Shown here one piece after another: positions 20,619-29,244 of a stretch of DNA of 64,000 nt. The translations under genes were made by a program, and so were the position numbers. Positions within the stretch are counted from its first letter, which is position 1. Each line of letters opens with the position of its first letter. This DNA is from Corynebacterium silvaticum (GTDB lineage Bacteria; Actinomycetota; Actinomycetes; Mycobacteriales; Mycobacteriaceae), in assembly GCF_004382825.2 (NCBI RefSeq), contig NZ_SDQO02000002.1, forward strand, positions 620,001 to 684,000, in the 5' to 3' direction. The notes beneath the pieces are model-generated. The model was not told the origin of the DNA. It ran no database searches and worked only from the letters and a program-made list of their open reading frames with translations.

Positions 20619-22193
20619 GTGACACAGCAAACTCCCCAAAAACATAATCCGGTACTAGTCGTCGACTTCGGCGCTCAGTATGCGCAGCTCATTGCCCGGC
20701 GCGTCCGCGAAGCAAAGATCTACTCGGAAGTGGTTCCACATACCGCGACCGTTGAAGAAATTAAAGCCAAAAATCCTGCGGCGCTAGTCTTGTCGGGTGG
20801 CCCCTCGTCTGTTTATGAGACCGGGGCGCCGTCTCTTGACCCAGCGTTGCTGGAATTAGGAATCCCTGTCTTCGGTATTTGCTATGGATTCCAGGCGATG
20901 ACCCATGCGCTTGGGGGAACCGTCGCCAACACCGGCAACCGCGAATACGGACGTACCGAGTTGGTCGTCGAGGGCGGCATACTGCACGACGGATTAGAAA
21001 AGGCCCATAAGGTTTGGATGAGTCACGGCGATGCTGTGTCTCAAGCTCCGGAAGGATTCGTCGTTTCTGCCCACTCGGAGGGTGCTCCGGTTGCGGCGTT
21101 TGAGTGCGTCGAAAAGCGCATGGCGGGCGTGCAGTATCACCCCGAGGTGCTGCACTCGCCGCACGGCCAAGAGGTTCTGGTTCGCTTCCTCACAGAGATC
21201 GCAGGGCTGGAGCAGAATTGGACGGCGGCAAATATCGCTGAAGAGCTTATCCAGGCGGTTCGGGATCAGGTTGGTCCTGAAGGCCGTGCGATTTGTGGTC
21301 TTTCCGGTGGCGTCGATTCTGCGGTGGCGGGAGCGTTGGTGCAGCGCGCCATCGGTGATCGTCTCACGTGCGTCTTTGTGGATCATGGTCTGCTGCGTGC
21401 CGGTGAGCGAGAGCAGGTGCAGAAGGACTTTGTGGCGTCGACAGGCGCTAAGTTGGTGACGGTTGACGAGCGGGCAGCTTTCCTGGATAAGCTGGCTGGT
21501 GTCACCGAGCCAGAGGCAAAGCGCAAGGCCATCGGTGCGGAGTTTATCCGTTCCTTCGAGCGTGCTGTCGCCGGTGTGCTGGAAAGTGCTCCGGGAGCGA
21601 GCGTAGATTTCCTTGTCCAAGGAACTTTGTACCCGGATGTTGTTGAATCTGGTGGCGGCGCGGGCACCGCGAATATCAAGAGCCACCACAACGTCGGCGG
21701 ACTTCCCGATGACGTGGAGTTTAAGCTCGTTGAGCCGCTGGGTCTGCTTTTCAAAGACGAGGTTCGCGCGGTTGGTCGGGAACTAGGCCTGCCCGAGGAG
21801 ATCGTGAATCGCCAGCCCTTCCCAGGTCCTGGCCTCGGCATCCGCATCATCGGCGAGGTCACCGAGGATCGCCTAGAGACCTTGCGCGCCGCTGACCTTA
21901 TCGCCCGCACCGAGCTCACGGCTGCCGGTTTGGACGACCAGATCTGGCAGTGCCCTGTGGTGTTGCTTGCCGACGTCCGCTCCGTGGGCGTTCAAGGCGA
22001 TGGTCGCACGTACGGTCACCCGATTGTGCTGCGCCCAGTGTCCTCCGAAGACGCGATGACTGCGGACTGGACGCGCTTGCCTTATGAGGTCTTGGAGAAG
22101 ATCTCTACGCGCATCACCAACGAGGTGCCAGACGTCAACCGCGTGGTTCTCGACTGCACGTCCAAGCCCCCAGGAACCATCGAGTGGGAGTAA
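20619..22193 (+). CDS. guaA: GMP synthase (glutamine-hydrolysing)
   Basis: Converts XMP to GMP using ATP and glutamine. The 524-residue protein has an N-terminal class I glutamine amidotransferase domain ([18 protein letters not shown], catalytic Cys in [10 protein letters not shown] near residue 90, His/Glu in [10 protein letters not shown]). The ATP pyrophosphatase domain carries the P-loop [10 protein letters not shown] near 230, and the C-terminal dimerisation domain ends [12 protein letters not shown]. The GTG start at 20619 follows a short leader. It ends in a strong terminator. Together with guaB it gives the full IMP to GMP route in this window. Confidence 0.98.
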   Translation: MTQQTPQKHNPVLVVDFGAQYAQLIARRVREAKIYSEVVPHTATVEEIKAKNPAALVLSGGPSSVYETGAPSLDPALLELGIPVFGICYGFQAMTHALGGTVANTGNREYGRTELVVEGGILHDGLEKAHKVWMSHGDAVSQAPEGFVVSAHSEGAPVAAFECVEKRMAGVQYHPEVLHSPHGQEVLVRFLTEIAGLEQNWTAANIAEELIQAVRDQVGPEGRAICGLSGGVDSAVAGALVQRAIGDRLTCVFVDHGLLRAGEREQVQKDFVASTGAKLVTVDERAAFLDKLAGVTEPEAKRKAIGAEFIRSFERAVAGVLESAPGASVDFLVQGTLYPDVVESGGGAGTANIKSHHNVGGLPDDVEFKLVEPLGLLFKDEVRAVGRELGLPEEIVNRQPFPGPGLGIRIIGEVTEDRLETLRAADLIARTELTAAGLDDQIWQCPVVLLADVRSVGVQGDGRTYGHPIVLRPVSSEDAMTADWTRLPYEVLEKISTRITNEVPDVNRVVLDCTSKPPGTIEWE

Positions 22194-22200
22194 TCGCTGA

Positions 22201-22243
22201 CTAATGGCTACCGAGTTGTCGGTAGCCATTAGCGTTTTTATTA
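22201..22243 (+). terminator. Strong terminator after guaA
   Basis: CTAATGGCTACCGA (22201-22214) pairs perfectly with TCGGTAGCCATTAG (22219-22232) around a 4-nt loop, followed by CGTTTTTATTA. Confidence 0.95.
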
Positions 22244-22320
22244 GTGTGTTTCGCGGATGCAACTGCGCATAATTGGGTCTAAACTCTGGTTGCAGTAAAC
22301 GCACGAGGAAGGATACTGCG

Positions 22321-22769
22321 ATGATTATCGATACCTACTGGGGGAAATTCTTCGGCGATTCCGCCGATAGCCGCACCCTGACGCAGTACCTTGACTCCAA
22401 AAGCGAAGTGCTCACGATCGAGGAAATCTTCCAAGACTTTCACCTCGACGAGCTCCACGGAAACTACACCGAGGCTTCCCTCGACGGAGCCGGTTTCCAC
22501 TTCGATTCAGCATTCCAGTTGGTCCTAGACCTCTCGGTATTGATCCTAGAATCCAAGAAAGTGGGGCGTTTAACCTTGCGCGCATCGGCGGCCCCCACGA
22601 TCGTATGATGCGCATCGACGCCACCTCCGAGCGCATCCTTCCCCTGGCCATAGCCCTCAAACATTATGCCCTCAGCCCCGAGGACTATCGCCTTGAGCGT
22701 ATCGACGAATCCGACTGGTACGAGCTCGGAAACCTCTGCGAAGAGGTCCGAGCCCAACTGGATTCTTAA
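22321..22769 (+). pseudogene. Small conserved-looking protein, frameshifted at a G-run
   Basis: ATG 22321 with AAGGATA upstream opens a frame (MIIDTYWGKFFGDSADSRTL) that ends off-frame at 22608. After the GGGG run at 22563-22566, the neighbouring frame continues sensibly (AFNLARIGGPHDRMMRIDATSERILPLAI is split here as AFNLARIGG and RIDATSERIL) to a TAA at 22767-22769. One added G would restore a product of about 149 residues. The restored stop overlaps the stop of the convergent PspC gene in a shared TTAA, which supports that frame as the ancestral end. The family is not recognised. It could be a true pseudogene or a homopolymer sequencing error. Confidence 0.7.
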
Positions 22770-23812
22770 CCCGTCGGCTGCACCGTGACATCGCCAATGC
22801 CACTGGTCACCCGCAGCTTCAACGTTTCTCCCTGCGCGTCAGGGTTATGTACTCCCTCGGTGCAGTGCTTATCGCCGATTCGCGTCCCACAGCTGACCTC
22901 CACTCGTACCTTTTCTGGTAACAGGACATGCACGTCGCCGACCTTTGTCTGAACCTGGACCTGACGAGGCTTATCCAAAGACTCGATACGGCTGAGGTCG
23001 AGACTAATGTCGCCGGCTCGGAGAGTGTAGGAGTCTGCAAGCTGTGTGGCGGTGGCAGGCCGTGCGTTGATGTCTCCGAAAGAATCGTCGATTCCTTCCC
23101 GAGGACCAAGCATCGCAGCAACGATGACAATGCCACTAGCAAACCACATCAGCCCTCTGATCCACGGGTTACGACGTTTCTTAGGTTGTGGCGCTGGGCC
23201 GGGTTCCGGAAGATCCCAAGCAAAAGGGGCGGTCCCTAGAGGATCCCACGCTGGTGGCTGCTGTGCAGTAAACGGTGCAGTGAATCCTTCCACCGGACTA
23301 TAAGAGCTTAAGTCTACGTGCGGGCCTGCGGCGTCCGGGTGCTGTTGCAACAATCCCATTGGAGGTTCAGGCGTGCGTTGGTGCAATAGGTACCATGCGA
23401 GGAAGAACACGATGAATGCGCCAAAATGACCTACCCCAAACAGTACTGTATCTGAGCTTCCGGATGAAAGAGCTATCACCAAGATCACCAGAATGAGTGT
23501 CCATCCGGTGTTTCGTTCGCTACGTAAGATTTTGCTGTCTTTGACGGACGCGTCTTGACGCAACAAATCAACAGGTGCTTTTACAAGCGAATACTTTGGC
23601 ATCAGAAACCAAGCGATGAGGTATAAGGAAATACCGCCACCCAGGAAACCGAAGATAACAAAAAAGATGCGTACCAACGTCGGGTCGATTTGGTAACGAA
23701 CCCCAATGCCCTCACACACGCCTAAGAGTTTCGCCTCGCTGCCTTGCTCGCGAGGTAAACGCACCGGGCGAGTGTCCCACATCTGATGAAGTGTCTCGTT
23801 CATGCTTTCCAT
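22766..23812 (-). CDS. PspC-domain membrane protein with C-terminal adhesin/toastrack-like domain
   Basis: The 348-residue protein has an N-terminal PspC domain (GVCEGIGVRYQIDPTLVRIFFVIFG is its core, about 30-55) with a membrane helix, two more helices at about 102-145, a Pro-rich linker, another helix near 222-238 and a C-terminal beta-rich domain (DISLDLSRI, GDVHVLLPEKVRVEV, GIGDVTVQPTG) like those of LiaF-type proteins. LiaF-like proteins modulate envelope-stress two-component systems, and this gene is divergent from a broken PspC-kinase/regulator pair. An exact R1 copy at 23082-23094 encodes EGIDDSF. Starts at 23812 and 23803 (second Met) are both possible. Confidence 0.88.
   Translation of the reverse strand: MESMNETLHQMWDTRPVRLPREQGSEAKLLGVCEGIGVRYQIDPTLVRIFFVIFGFLGGGISLYLIAWFLMPKYSLVKAPVDLLRQDASVKDSKILRSERNTGWTLILVILVIALSSGSSDTVLFGVGHFGAFIVFFLAWYLLHQRTPEPPMGLLQQHPDAAGPHVDLSSYSPVEGFTAPFTAQQPPAWDPLGTAPFAWDLPEPGPAPQPKKRRNPWIRGLMWFASGIVIVAAMLGPREGIDDSFGDINARPATATQLADSYTLRAGDISLDLSRIESLDKPRQVQVQTKVGDVHVLLPEKVRVEVSCGTRIGDKHCTEGVHNPDAQGETLKLRVTSGIGDVTVQPTG
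23082..23094 (+). repeat. Dispersed palindrome R1, exact, inside the PspC gene
   Basis: Core GAATCGTCGATTC on the plus strand, left arm GAAA, right arm CTTCC. Confidence 0.9.
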
Positions 23813-23917
23813 TGTGAACGCTTATACGGAAATACACATCGGGGAAGACCCTGAATTAGTAAAAATCAGGGTTTCACCTGATGGGGTAATCAGAAACGCT
23901 ATGGGAAAATAGCATGC

Positions 23918-24951
23918 ATGCAACAGGCCTATCCTCCTTTCTATCGAGACCGTGATAACAACGTCATCGGAGGCGTCGCCGCGGGTTTAGCCAGATATTT
24001 TGGTTTTAGTGTGGTGCGGGTTCGGATAGGGCTTGCCGCGTTGGCTTTATTCAACGGGGTAGGGGTGATGGTTTATACGGCCTTGTGGATCTTCACGACG
24101 TCAAAGTCTTTCCGGAAAGACTTCTGAAACATTGGCGTGGACGCAGTCAACAAACTGGCTTCTAGCGGTCGCCGCGCTAGGCGGGGCGTTCGGTGTCTCG
24201 GGATTTTTGTGGAAAGCAGCGGGCATTTCTTCGGGAGTTGTGGCGGCTTTTGGGGTCATTGGTGTTGGCGTGTTGTTGGCATGGCTCGCTTATGACCGGA
24301 TTACTTCTGATTATGCGGTGGTCATGATTGGGGTGGGGGCGTCGTTAGTGTTTGTGGGAGTGTTGTTTGCGGCGGTCCAATGGCAGGATCGTCAGTTTTT
24401 TGGTTCGGCTGTGATTACGGTGGTTCTTACTTTGGCTGGTGTGGCGGCGTTAGTGGTGCCGTTTGTGGTGCGGGTGTTGCAGCGGCTGAGCGTGGGGCGC
24501 GCGGAAAAGGCCGCGGCTGATGAGCGGGCGGAGATTGCGGCAGTGGCTGGTTTCCCCACGGGAGGATGCCACGGTTTTTAAGGCGATCGAGCGGGCCTGT
24601 GGCGAGGTGGAAGACATGTTTGCCATAACGATTTCGCCTGTGATTGTGGGGGAGGATCGGCCGTTGGATGCGTCGATGAAGTCCGCGGTGTTGGCTGCGC
24701 GTGAGGCGATGGTGAATGCGGCGAAGCATTCGGGGGAGAACTCTGCGGATGTGTATGCGGAGTGTTTTGAGGAGTTGGCTATTTTTGTGCGGGATCGTGG
24801 GCCGGGGTTTGACCTTGAGACTGTGGATGAGAGTCGGCATGGAGTTCGCGATTCTATCCTGGGTCGGGTGAAGCGTGCTGGCGGTGACGTGCAGATTCAT
24901 AATTCGGCGGGAACTGAGGTAGCCATTCGCATGCCTTTCAAGAAACAATAG
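23918..24951 (+). pseudogene. PspC-domain histidine kinase, disrupted by a frameshift and loss of the phospho-acceptor domain
   Basis: The pieces are in kinase order. A PspC domain (23918-24124) ends at TGA 24125. A frame beginning SGKTSETLAWTQSTNW then encodes about four membrane helices up to ADERAEIAA (24540). A third frame (from about 24540) encodes LRQWLVSP and a HATPase domain with REAMVNAAKHSG (N box), RDRGPGFD (G1 box) and SAGTEVAIRMPF. A one-base insertion in TCTTTCC near 24110 explains the first break. Between ERAEIAA and LRQWL the HisKA_3 helices with the phospho-accepting His are missing, and the frame shifts there. This layout matches the LiaS-like PspC kinases of corynebacteria. 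It cannot autophosphorylate as it stands. Confidence 0.88.
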
Positions 24952-24956
24952 GAGGC

Positions 24957-25636
24957 ATGAAGATTTTTCTCGTTGACGATCCATTCTGTGTTCCGTGCGG
25001 GCGTTCGCGCTGAGATTGGGGTGAAGTGGAGATCGTGGGGGGGAAGCTGGGACTGTCAGCGAGGCCGTGGCAGTCATTGATGCTTCGCAACCCGATGTGG
25101 TGCTTCTCGACGTCCACATGCCCGACGGCGGCGGGGTAGCAGTGTTGCGTGGGGTCGAAACGCCTGCGCGCTTTTTGGCTTTGAGCGTTTCCGATGCCGC
25201 TGAGGACGTGATCTCAGTGATTCGCGCGGGGGCCAGGGGTTATGTGACAAAAACGATTTCGGGCACAGAGCTTGTCGACGCCATCACGCGGGTGCACGAC
25301 GGCGACGCCGTGTTTTCGCCACGACTAGCGGGTTTTGTCCTCGATGCCTTCGCCCGTCCCGATCCCATGGGGGCCGGGGTTGTCGATTCTCCGGAGTCGG
25401 ACAGGGAAGTAGAGGAGGGTAAACAGGTTTCTGACCCGATAGTGGACGCGCTGACCCGGAGGGAATTGGAAGTGCTGCGCCTACTAGCCCGCGGGTACAC
25501 GTATAAAGAAATTGGGGCGCAGCTTTTCATATCGGTCAAAACCGTCGAAACGCATGCTTCGAACATTCTGCGGAAGACCCAGCAGTCGAATAGGCATGCG
25601 CTTACCCGCTGGGCACACTCCCGCGACTTAGCTTAG
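24957..25636 (+). pseudogene. NarL/LuxR-type response regulator with N-terminal frameshifts
   Basis: ATG 24957, six bases after the kinase remnant and behind AGGAGG, reads MKIFLVDD and then shifts: GATCCATTCTG contains one extra base compared with the expected DDHSVFRAGVRAEIG reading. A second disturbance is a run of seven G at 25037-25043 where five would keep VEIVGEAGTVSEA in frame. From about 25050 the receiver continues in one frame, with the phospho-acceptor in VVLLDVHMPDG and KT in GYVTKT. The LuxR helix-turn-helix LTRRELEVLRLLARGYTYKEIGAQLFISVKTVETH follows in shorter segments to 25636. As the partner of the broken kinase, it is very probably non-functional. Confidence 0.85.
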
Positions 25637-25640
25637 GGTG

Positions 25641-26273
25641 CTAGGACTGCGAACGGATGTCGATCACAACGCGCGTGGGGTTGGGGACGATCTGCACGGA
25701 GTAAGGGTGCTCGGAATCCAAACCGATTACAAATTGTGAACGGCCTTCTACGGTGCCAGCAGATTTGACCTCGGTGATGTTTCCAACGCCCTGTACAGTG
25801 CCGATCTGCGGATCCTGCTTACCTAGCTCAAAGGGAAGCAGTGTGCCGTCAATGTTGACGTTGAGCGCTGCCTTACCGCGAACCTGGATGGGATTACCGC
25901 TTGCCTGTTGCGTCGGGGACGACGTGTAGTCCACAAACCAGCCGGGCGTTCCAGTTCCTTCGATATCAAAGACCACGCGATCAAAGGTCTCGTGATGCCC
26001 AACTCGGACACCTGTGACGATGGATTCGGACTTCTCGGGACGCTGTGTTTTCGCTTCCTTGTTGGCATCGCCCAGAGGGACGAGTCCTGCATTAGATGAG
26101 GATGCAGGCGCCGAAGGCAACTCCGAGTGTGTAGATGCGGAAGTAACAGCATCCTTTGGTGCGGAGGCTTTATCCGTAGAACAAGCGGCTAGTCCCGTCA
26201 CACTTAGGGCAGCTGCAAGCGCAGCAGCGGGCAGCTTCCAACGGGAGCGACTGCCAACTGGGTGTTCATTCAT
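25641..26273 (-). CDS. Lipoprotein with AMIN-like domain
   Basis: A 210-residue exported lipoprotein. The signal peptide ends in the lipobox LAAC (cysteine at about residue 31). A Ser/Ala/Lys-rich linker follows, then a globular domain from about residue 85 with TGVRVGHHETFDRVVFDIEG and the ending PTRVVIDIRS, the pattern of AMIN-like beta-sandwich domains that in other proteins bind the cell wall. It was found as a short secreted lipoprotein in many corynebacteria. It converges on the broken response regulator, with stops five bases apart. Role is probably cell-envelope related, by inference. Confidence 0.87.
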   Translation of the reverse strand: MNEHPVGSRSRWKLPAAALAAALSVTGLAACSTDKASAPKDAVTSASTHSELPSAPASSSNAGLVPLGDANKEAKTQRPEKSESIVTGVRVGHHETFDRVVFDIEGTGTPGWFVDYTSSPTQQASGNPIQVRGKAALNVNIDGTLLPFELGKQDPQIGTVQGVGNITEVKSAGTVEGRSQFVIGLDSEHPYSVQIVPNPTRVVIDIRSQS

Positions 26274-26456
26274 GTGTCCTACCGTAACGTGTCAGGCGAC
26301 TTCTAATGAAGCTTAGAGGCGATATTCCAGGCAATCGTTGTGAAATTGAGATACGCATCAGATGTGCTGCCTCTTAATGCGTGGGTGATTTCCCGCATTG
26401 ATCGCATAGATGAGGCTTAGCTGCACCTTATTTAATTACACGATACGCTAATCGTC

Positions 26457-27323
26457 ATGACTGACCTGTGCTCTGACGTTCACATCGAGCCTTTACCCGG
26501 AACTTCCAAAGTGGGCGATACCTATGTGTTGCTAGAGCACACCGGGGCATGGAGCCATGACATTCTTGACGGAAATACATTTACCGCAGAAGTGTCCTCG
26601 AGGCTTAAAGCGTTGGGCGTGGGACTCTACCTGATTCGGAAGCCGGGGCGAGCTGGGCACGTCGATAAGCCACTCAAAACGGTGTACTTAGTGTTCGGAT
26701 CCGCGGGAATCGCGGAAACTCTAACAGTAGAAAACGCCGAAGACATTTGTTCCTTGGACCTTTCGGGGCCGGGGAAAAACGGGGCAACACGGGTTGTAGA
26801 CCCAATCCTTCTTATTTGCACCCATGCCAAGCGAGACGCCTGCTGCGCGATCAAAGGACGCCCGATCGCGGCATCGCTGTGCCGGGCCTTCCCAGAAGCT
26901 CCTATTTGGGAATGCAGCCATACCAAAGGGCATCGCTTTGCGCCTTCTATGGTTCTGATGCCGTGGGGATACGCCTGGGGCCGGCTCAACGAAGTCGCAT
27001 CGCAAGAGCTCTATCGCACCGCACGACGCGGCGAACTGTTCCTCCCAGGGTGCCGAGGCCGAGGGCTGTGGGCGCCCGAGGGACAAGTAGCGGAGATCGC
27101 GGTGGCAGAGCACGTGGCGAATAATGGCGAAAAACCACAACTTGGGCAGTTTGTGTGGGAAAGAATCGACGATTCTTCCCTGATCACCGAGGCATCGGGC
27201 GATCGGTCTTGGGTCGTGACTATGCATGAGGCTGAAGTGGAAGGCGTTGTGGCGTCGTGTGGGAATCCTCCGACAACAGGAAAAGCCTGGTTTGTTGATT
27301 CAGTAGTGAGACGGCAGCCGTAG
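26457..27323 (+). CDS. Sucraseferredoxin-like (thioredoxin-fold iron-sulfur) protein
   Basis: The 288-residue protein belongs to the Suc_Fer-like/Apd1 family of thioredoxin-like ferredoxins. The family core is visible: LLICTHAKRDACCAIKGRP at 118-135 with C121 and C129/C130, then WECSHTKGHRFAPSM at 151-165 with C153, H155 and H159, candidate ligands of a [2Fe-2S] cluster. LPWGYAWGRL-like sequence (LMPWGYAWGRL) follows. It is cytoplasmic, with no signal peptide. The physiological role is unknown; electron transfer is inferred. An exact R1 palindrome at 27163-27175 encodes ERIDDSS in the C-terminal third. It is divergent from the AMIN lipoprotein gene. Confidence 0.9.
   Translation: MTDLCSDVHIEPLPGTSKVGDTYVLLEHTGAWSHDILDGNTFTAEVSSRLKALGVGLYLIRKPGRAGHVDKPLKTVYLVFGSAGIAETLTVENAEDICSLDLSGPGKNGATRVVDPILLICTHAKRDACCAIKGRPIAASLCRAFPEAPIWECSHTKGHRFAPSMVLMPWGYAWGRLNEVASQELYRTARRGELFLPGCRGRGLWAPEGQVAEIAVAEHVANNGEKPQLGQFVWERIDDSSLITEASGDRSWVVTMHEAEVEGVVASCGNPPTTGKAWFVDSVVRRQP
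27163..27175 (+). repeat. Dispersed palindrome R1, exact, inside the sucraseferredoxin-like gene
   Basis: Core GAATCGACGATTC, left arm GGGAAA; it encodes ERIDDSS. Confidence 0.9.
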
Positions 27324-27447
27324 ACCACAAGATCACGGCAGCGAATTACTAGCGGTGAAGTGTTTATAGCGCGATCACCAGTCGCGCCGGGGAAACTATG
27401 CCAACTATGCCGGGGGTACTAAGCGGGCATGCTATGAAGATAAGAAA

Positions 27448-27480
27448 GTGGGCGCCATACAAGAAAAGTATGACGCCCAC
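27448..27480. terminator. Hairpin downstream of metI
   Basis: GTGGGCGCCATAC (27448-27460) pairs with GTATGACGCCCAC (27468-27480) with one mismatch around AAGAAAA. An R1 palindrome follows immediately. Confidence 0.75.
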
Positions 27481-27486
27481 CGGAAA

Positions 27487-27499
27487 GAATCGACGATTC
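27487..27499 (+). repeat. Dispersed palindrome R1, exact, between metI and its terminator
   Basis: Core GAATCGACGATTC with full GGAAA/TTTCT arms, three bases beyond the metI stop. Confidence 0.95.
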
Positions 27500-27502
27500 T
27501 TT

Positions 27503-28180
27503 CTATCGTCGCATGATTTTCTTTGATAGCCAGTTACCAAAGAGCTGCGCAATCTGGACGATGAGGATGATCACGAAGGTCGCTACGTAGGTGACCTCCC
27601 AATCGTAGGCACGGTAGCCGTAGACGATGGCAAAGTCTCCCAGACCGCCGCCGCCGATATAGCCGGCCATGGCAGACATATCCACGATGGCGATAAAGAT
27701 AAAGGTGTAGCCGAGGACTAGCGGTCCTAGAGCCTCGGGGACAATCACCGACGTGATGATTTTCCAGGGGCTTGCTCCCATGGAACGAGCAGCCTCGATG
27801 ACACCGGGATCAATTGTGACAAGGTTTTGCTCCACGATGCGCGCAACGGCGAAGGTTGCGGCGATGGACATGATGAACATGGCGGCTTCGCGACCAATGG
27901 TCGTGCCCACTACTGCCAGTGTGAGGGGGCCGAATGCCGTAATCATGATGATAAATGGGATAGGTCGAACAAAATTCACCAAGATATTAATAACGGTGTA
28001 GATGAATTTGTTCTGGAGAATTCCGCCGGCGCGGGTGGTATACAGCAGGACGCCGAGGGCAAGACCAAGCAGGCCACCGACGACGAGAGTGACCGACACC
28101 ATGATGAGGGTGTCCACGATGGCGGAGGTGAAGGTGTCGCCAAGACGGGACCAGTTGGCGGCGAGGATCTGAGTGGTCAT
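27503..28180 (-). CDS. metI: Methionine ABC transporter permease MetI
   Basis: The 225-residue inner-membrane subunit of the MetNIQ importer, with five predicted helices. The EAA loop, which contacts the ATPase, is EAARSMGASPWKIITSVIVPEAL-like at about 124-146. The gene overlaps metN by ATGA, so it is translationally coupled and certainly in the same operon. It is the last gene of metQ-metQ-metN-metI and is followed at once by an R1 palindrome and a hairpin terminator. Methionine (D- and L-) is the expected substrate from family and from the methionine-type operators upstream. Confidence 0.96.
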   Translation of the reverse strand: MTTQILAANWSRLGDTFTSAIVDTLIMVSVTLVVGGLLGLALGVLLYTTRAGGILQNKFIYTVINILVNFVRPIPFIIMITAFGPLTLAVVGTTIGREAAMFIMSIAATFAVARIVEQNLVTIDPGVIEAARSMGASPWKIITSVIVPEALGPLVLGYTFIFIAIVDMSAMAGYIGGGGLGDFAIVYGYRAYDWEVTYVATFVIILIVQIAQLFGNWLSKKIMRR

Positions 28181-29199
28181 CGCTGGATCTCCTGGATGTC
28201 GGTGGTGGTGGAAAGGTAAGCGAAGAAGTTGTCAATGACGCTGTCGGGGCCGGTGAGGCGGACAGTGACTTTGCCAAAGGAATGTTTCTGCAACGTAGTG
28301 ATGCCGCCGTGCACGATTCCGATTCCGGCTCCTGCGTCCTTGGCCTGCGCCGCTGCGGTGAAAAATCCTGAGTCCTCAGAGAGTGTGATCGTAAAGAGTC
28401 GGCCCTCGTGCGCCAGAAGATCTTCCGATTCAATGGCGTCGGGAGTATTGCGTAACGACGTAGCAACGAAGCGCTGGGCCACGCGCGTCTGAGGATGCGA
28501 AAAGACTTCGTAGACGCTGCCGTATTCGACCACTTTTCCGTTTTCCATGACAGCAACTTTGTCGGCGATAGAGCGGATAACATCCATCTCATGAGTAATC
28601 ACGACGATGGTAATTCCCAACTCGCGATTGACCTTACGCAAAAGGTCGAGGACTTCATGCGTGGTTTCTGGGTCCAGCGCTGAGGTGGCTTCGTCGGCAA
28701 GCAAAAGCGCCGGGTTGTTGGCGAGCGCACGGGCAATGCCGACGCGCTGCTTTTGTCCGCCCGATAGTTCTTCAGGGTAATTGCCGCCGCGATCGGAGAG
28801 CCCCACGAATGCGAGGAGCTCGTCGACACGCCGCTTGCGCTCCTGCTTATCGACGCCCGCCAGCTTCAACGGATACTCAATATTTCCGGCAGTCGTGCGA
28901 GAGGTAAACAGGTTGAATTGCTGAAAGATCATCCCAATGCCAGCACGAATGCTGCGGAGCTTCTTCTCTGGCATGCCCACGATGTCAGTGCCGTCTAGAC
29001 GCAGATGCCCCGAGGTAGGGAAGTCTAGGCCGTTAATCATGCGGACAAGTGTTGATTTTCCGGCGCCAGAATAACCAATGACGCCAAGAATTTCGCCCGG
29101 CTCGACGGTCAAGCTGACGCCATCGAGAGCGGTGATATTTTTCTTACCTGAGCTGAAGACTTTGGTGATGTCTTCAAACTCAATACGGGTTCCGTTCAT
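28177..29199 (-). CDS. metN: Methionine ABC transporter ATP-binding protein MetN
   Basis: The 340-residue ATPase has Walker A GYSGAGKST (about 41-49), the Q-loop MIFQQFNLF, the signature ELSGGQKQR and Walker B ALLLADEATSALD. Its C-terminal domain of about 90 residues (from LFTITLSEDSGFF) is the NIL domain, which in MetN binds methionine and inhibits transport. The ATG is preceded by AAGGCA. An exact copy of the R2 13-mer lies at 28845-28857 within the helical domain. It sits between the two metQ genes and metI in a single minus-strand operon. Confidence 0.97.
   Translation of the reverse strand: MNGTRIEFEDITKVFSSGKKNITALDGVSLTVEPGEILGVIGYSGAGKSTLVRMINGLDFPTSGHLRLDGTDIVGMPEKKLRSIRAGIGMIFQQFNLFTSRTTAGNIEYPLKLAGVDKQERKRRVDELLAFVGLSDRGGNYPEELSGGQKQRVGIARALANNPALLLADEATSALDPETTHEVLDLLRKVNRELGITIVVITHEMDVIRSIADKVAVMENGKVVEYGSVYEVFSHPQTRVAQRFVATSLRNTPDAIESEDLLAHEGRLFTITLSEDSGFFTAAAQAKDAGAGIGIVHGGITTLQKHSFGKVTVRLTGPDSVIDNFFAYLSTTTDIQEIQR
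28845..28857 (+). repeat. Dispersed 13-mer R2, exact, inside metN
   Basis: GCTTATCGACGCC on the plus strand (antisense to metN). Confidence 0.65.
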
Positions 29200-29244
29200 A
29201 GGGAATGCCTTCTGCTGTTAAACGCGTAAAACGTGGGCCAAACT

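Noticed and set aside
24427..25119. Long Arg/His-rich minus-strand frame opposite the kinase remnant
   Set aside because: It is an antisense shadow with non-protein-like composition; the plus-strand pieces match kinase and regulator domains.
26405..26440. TTAGCTGCACCTTATTTAA as a possible DtxR box before the sucraseferredoxin-like gene
   Set aside because: It lacks the TTAGG and CCTAA halves of the consensus; too weak to call.
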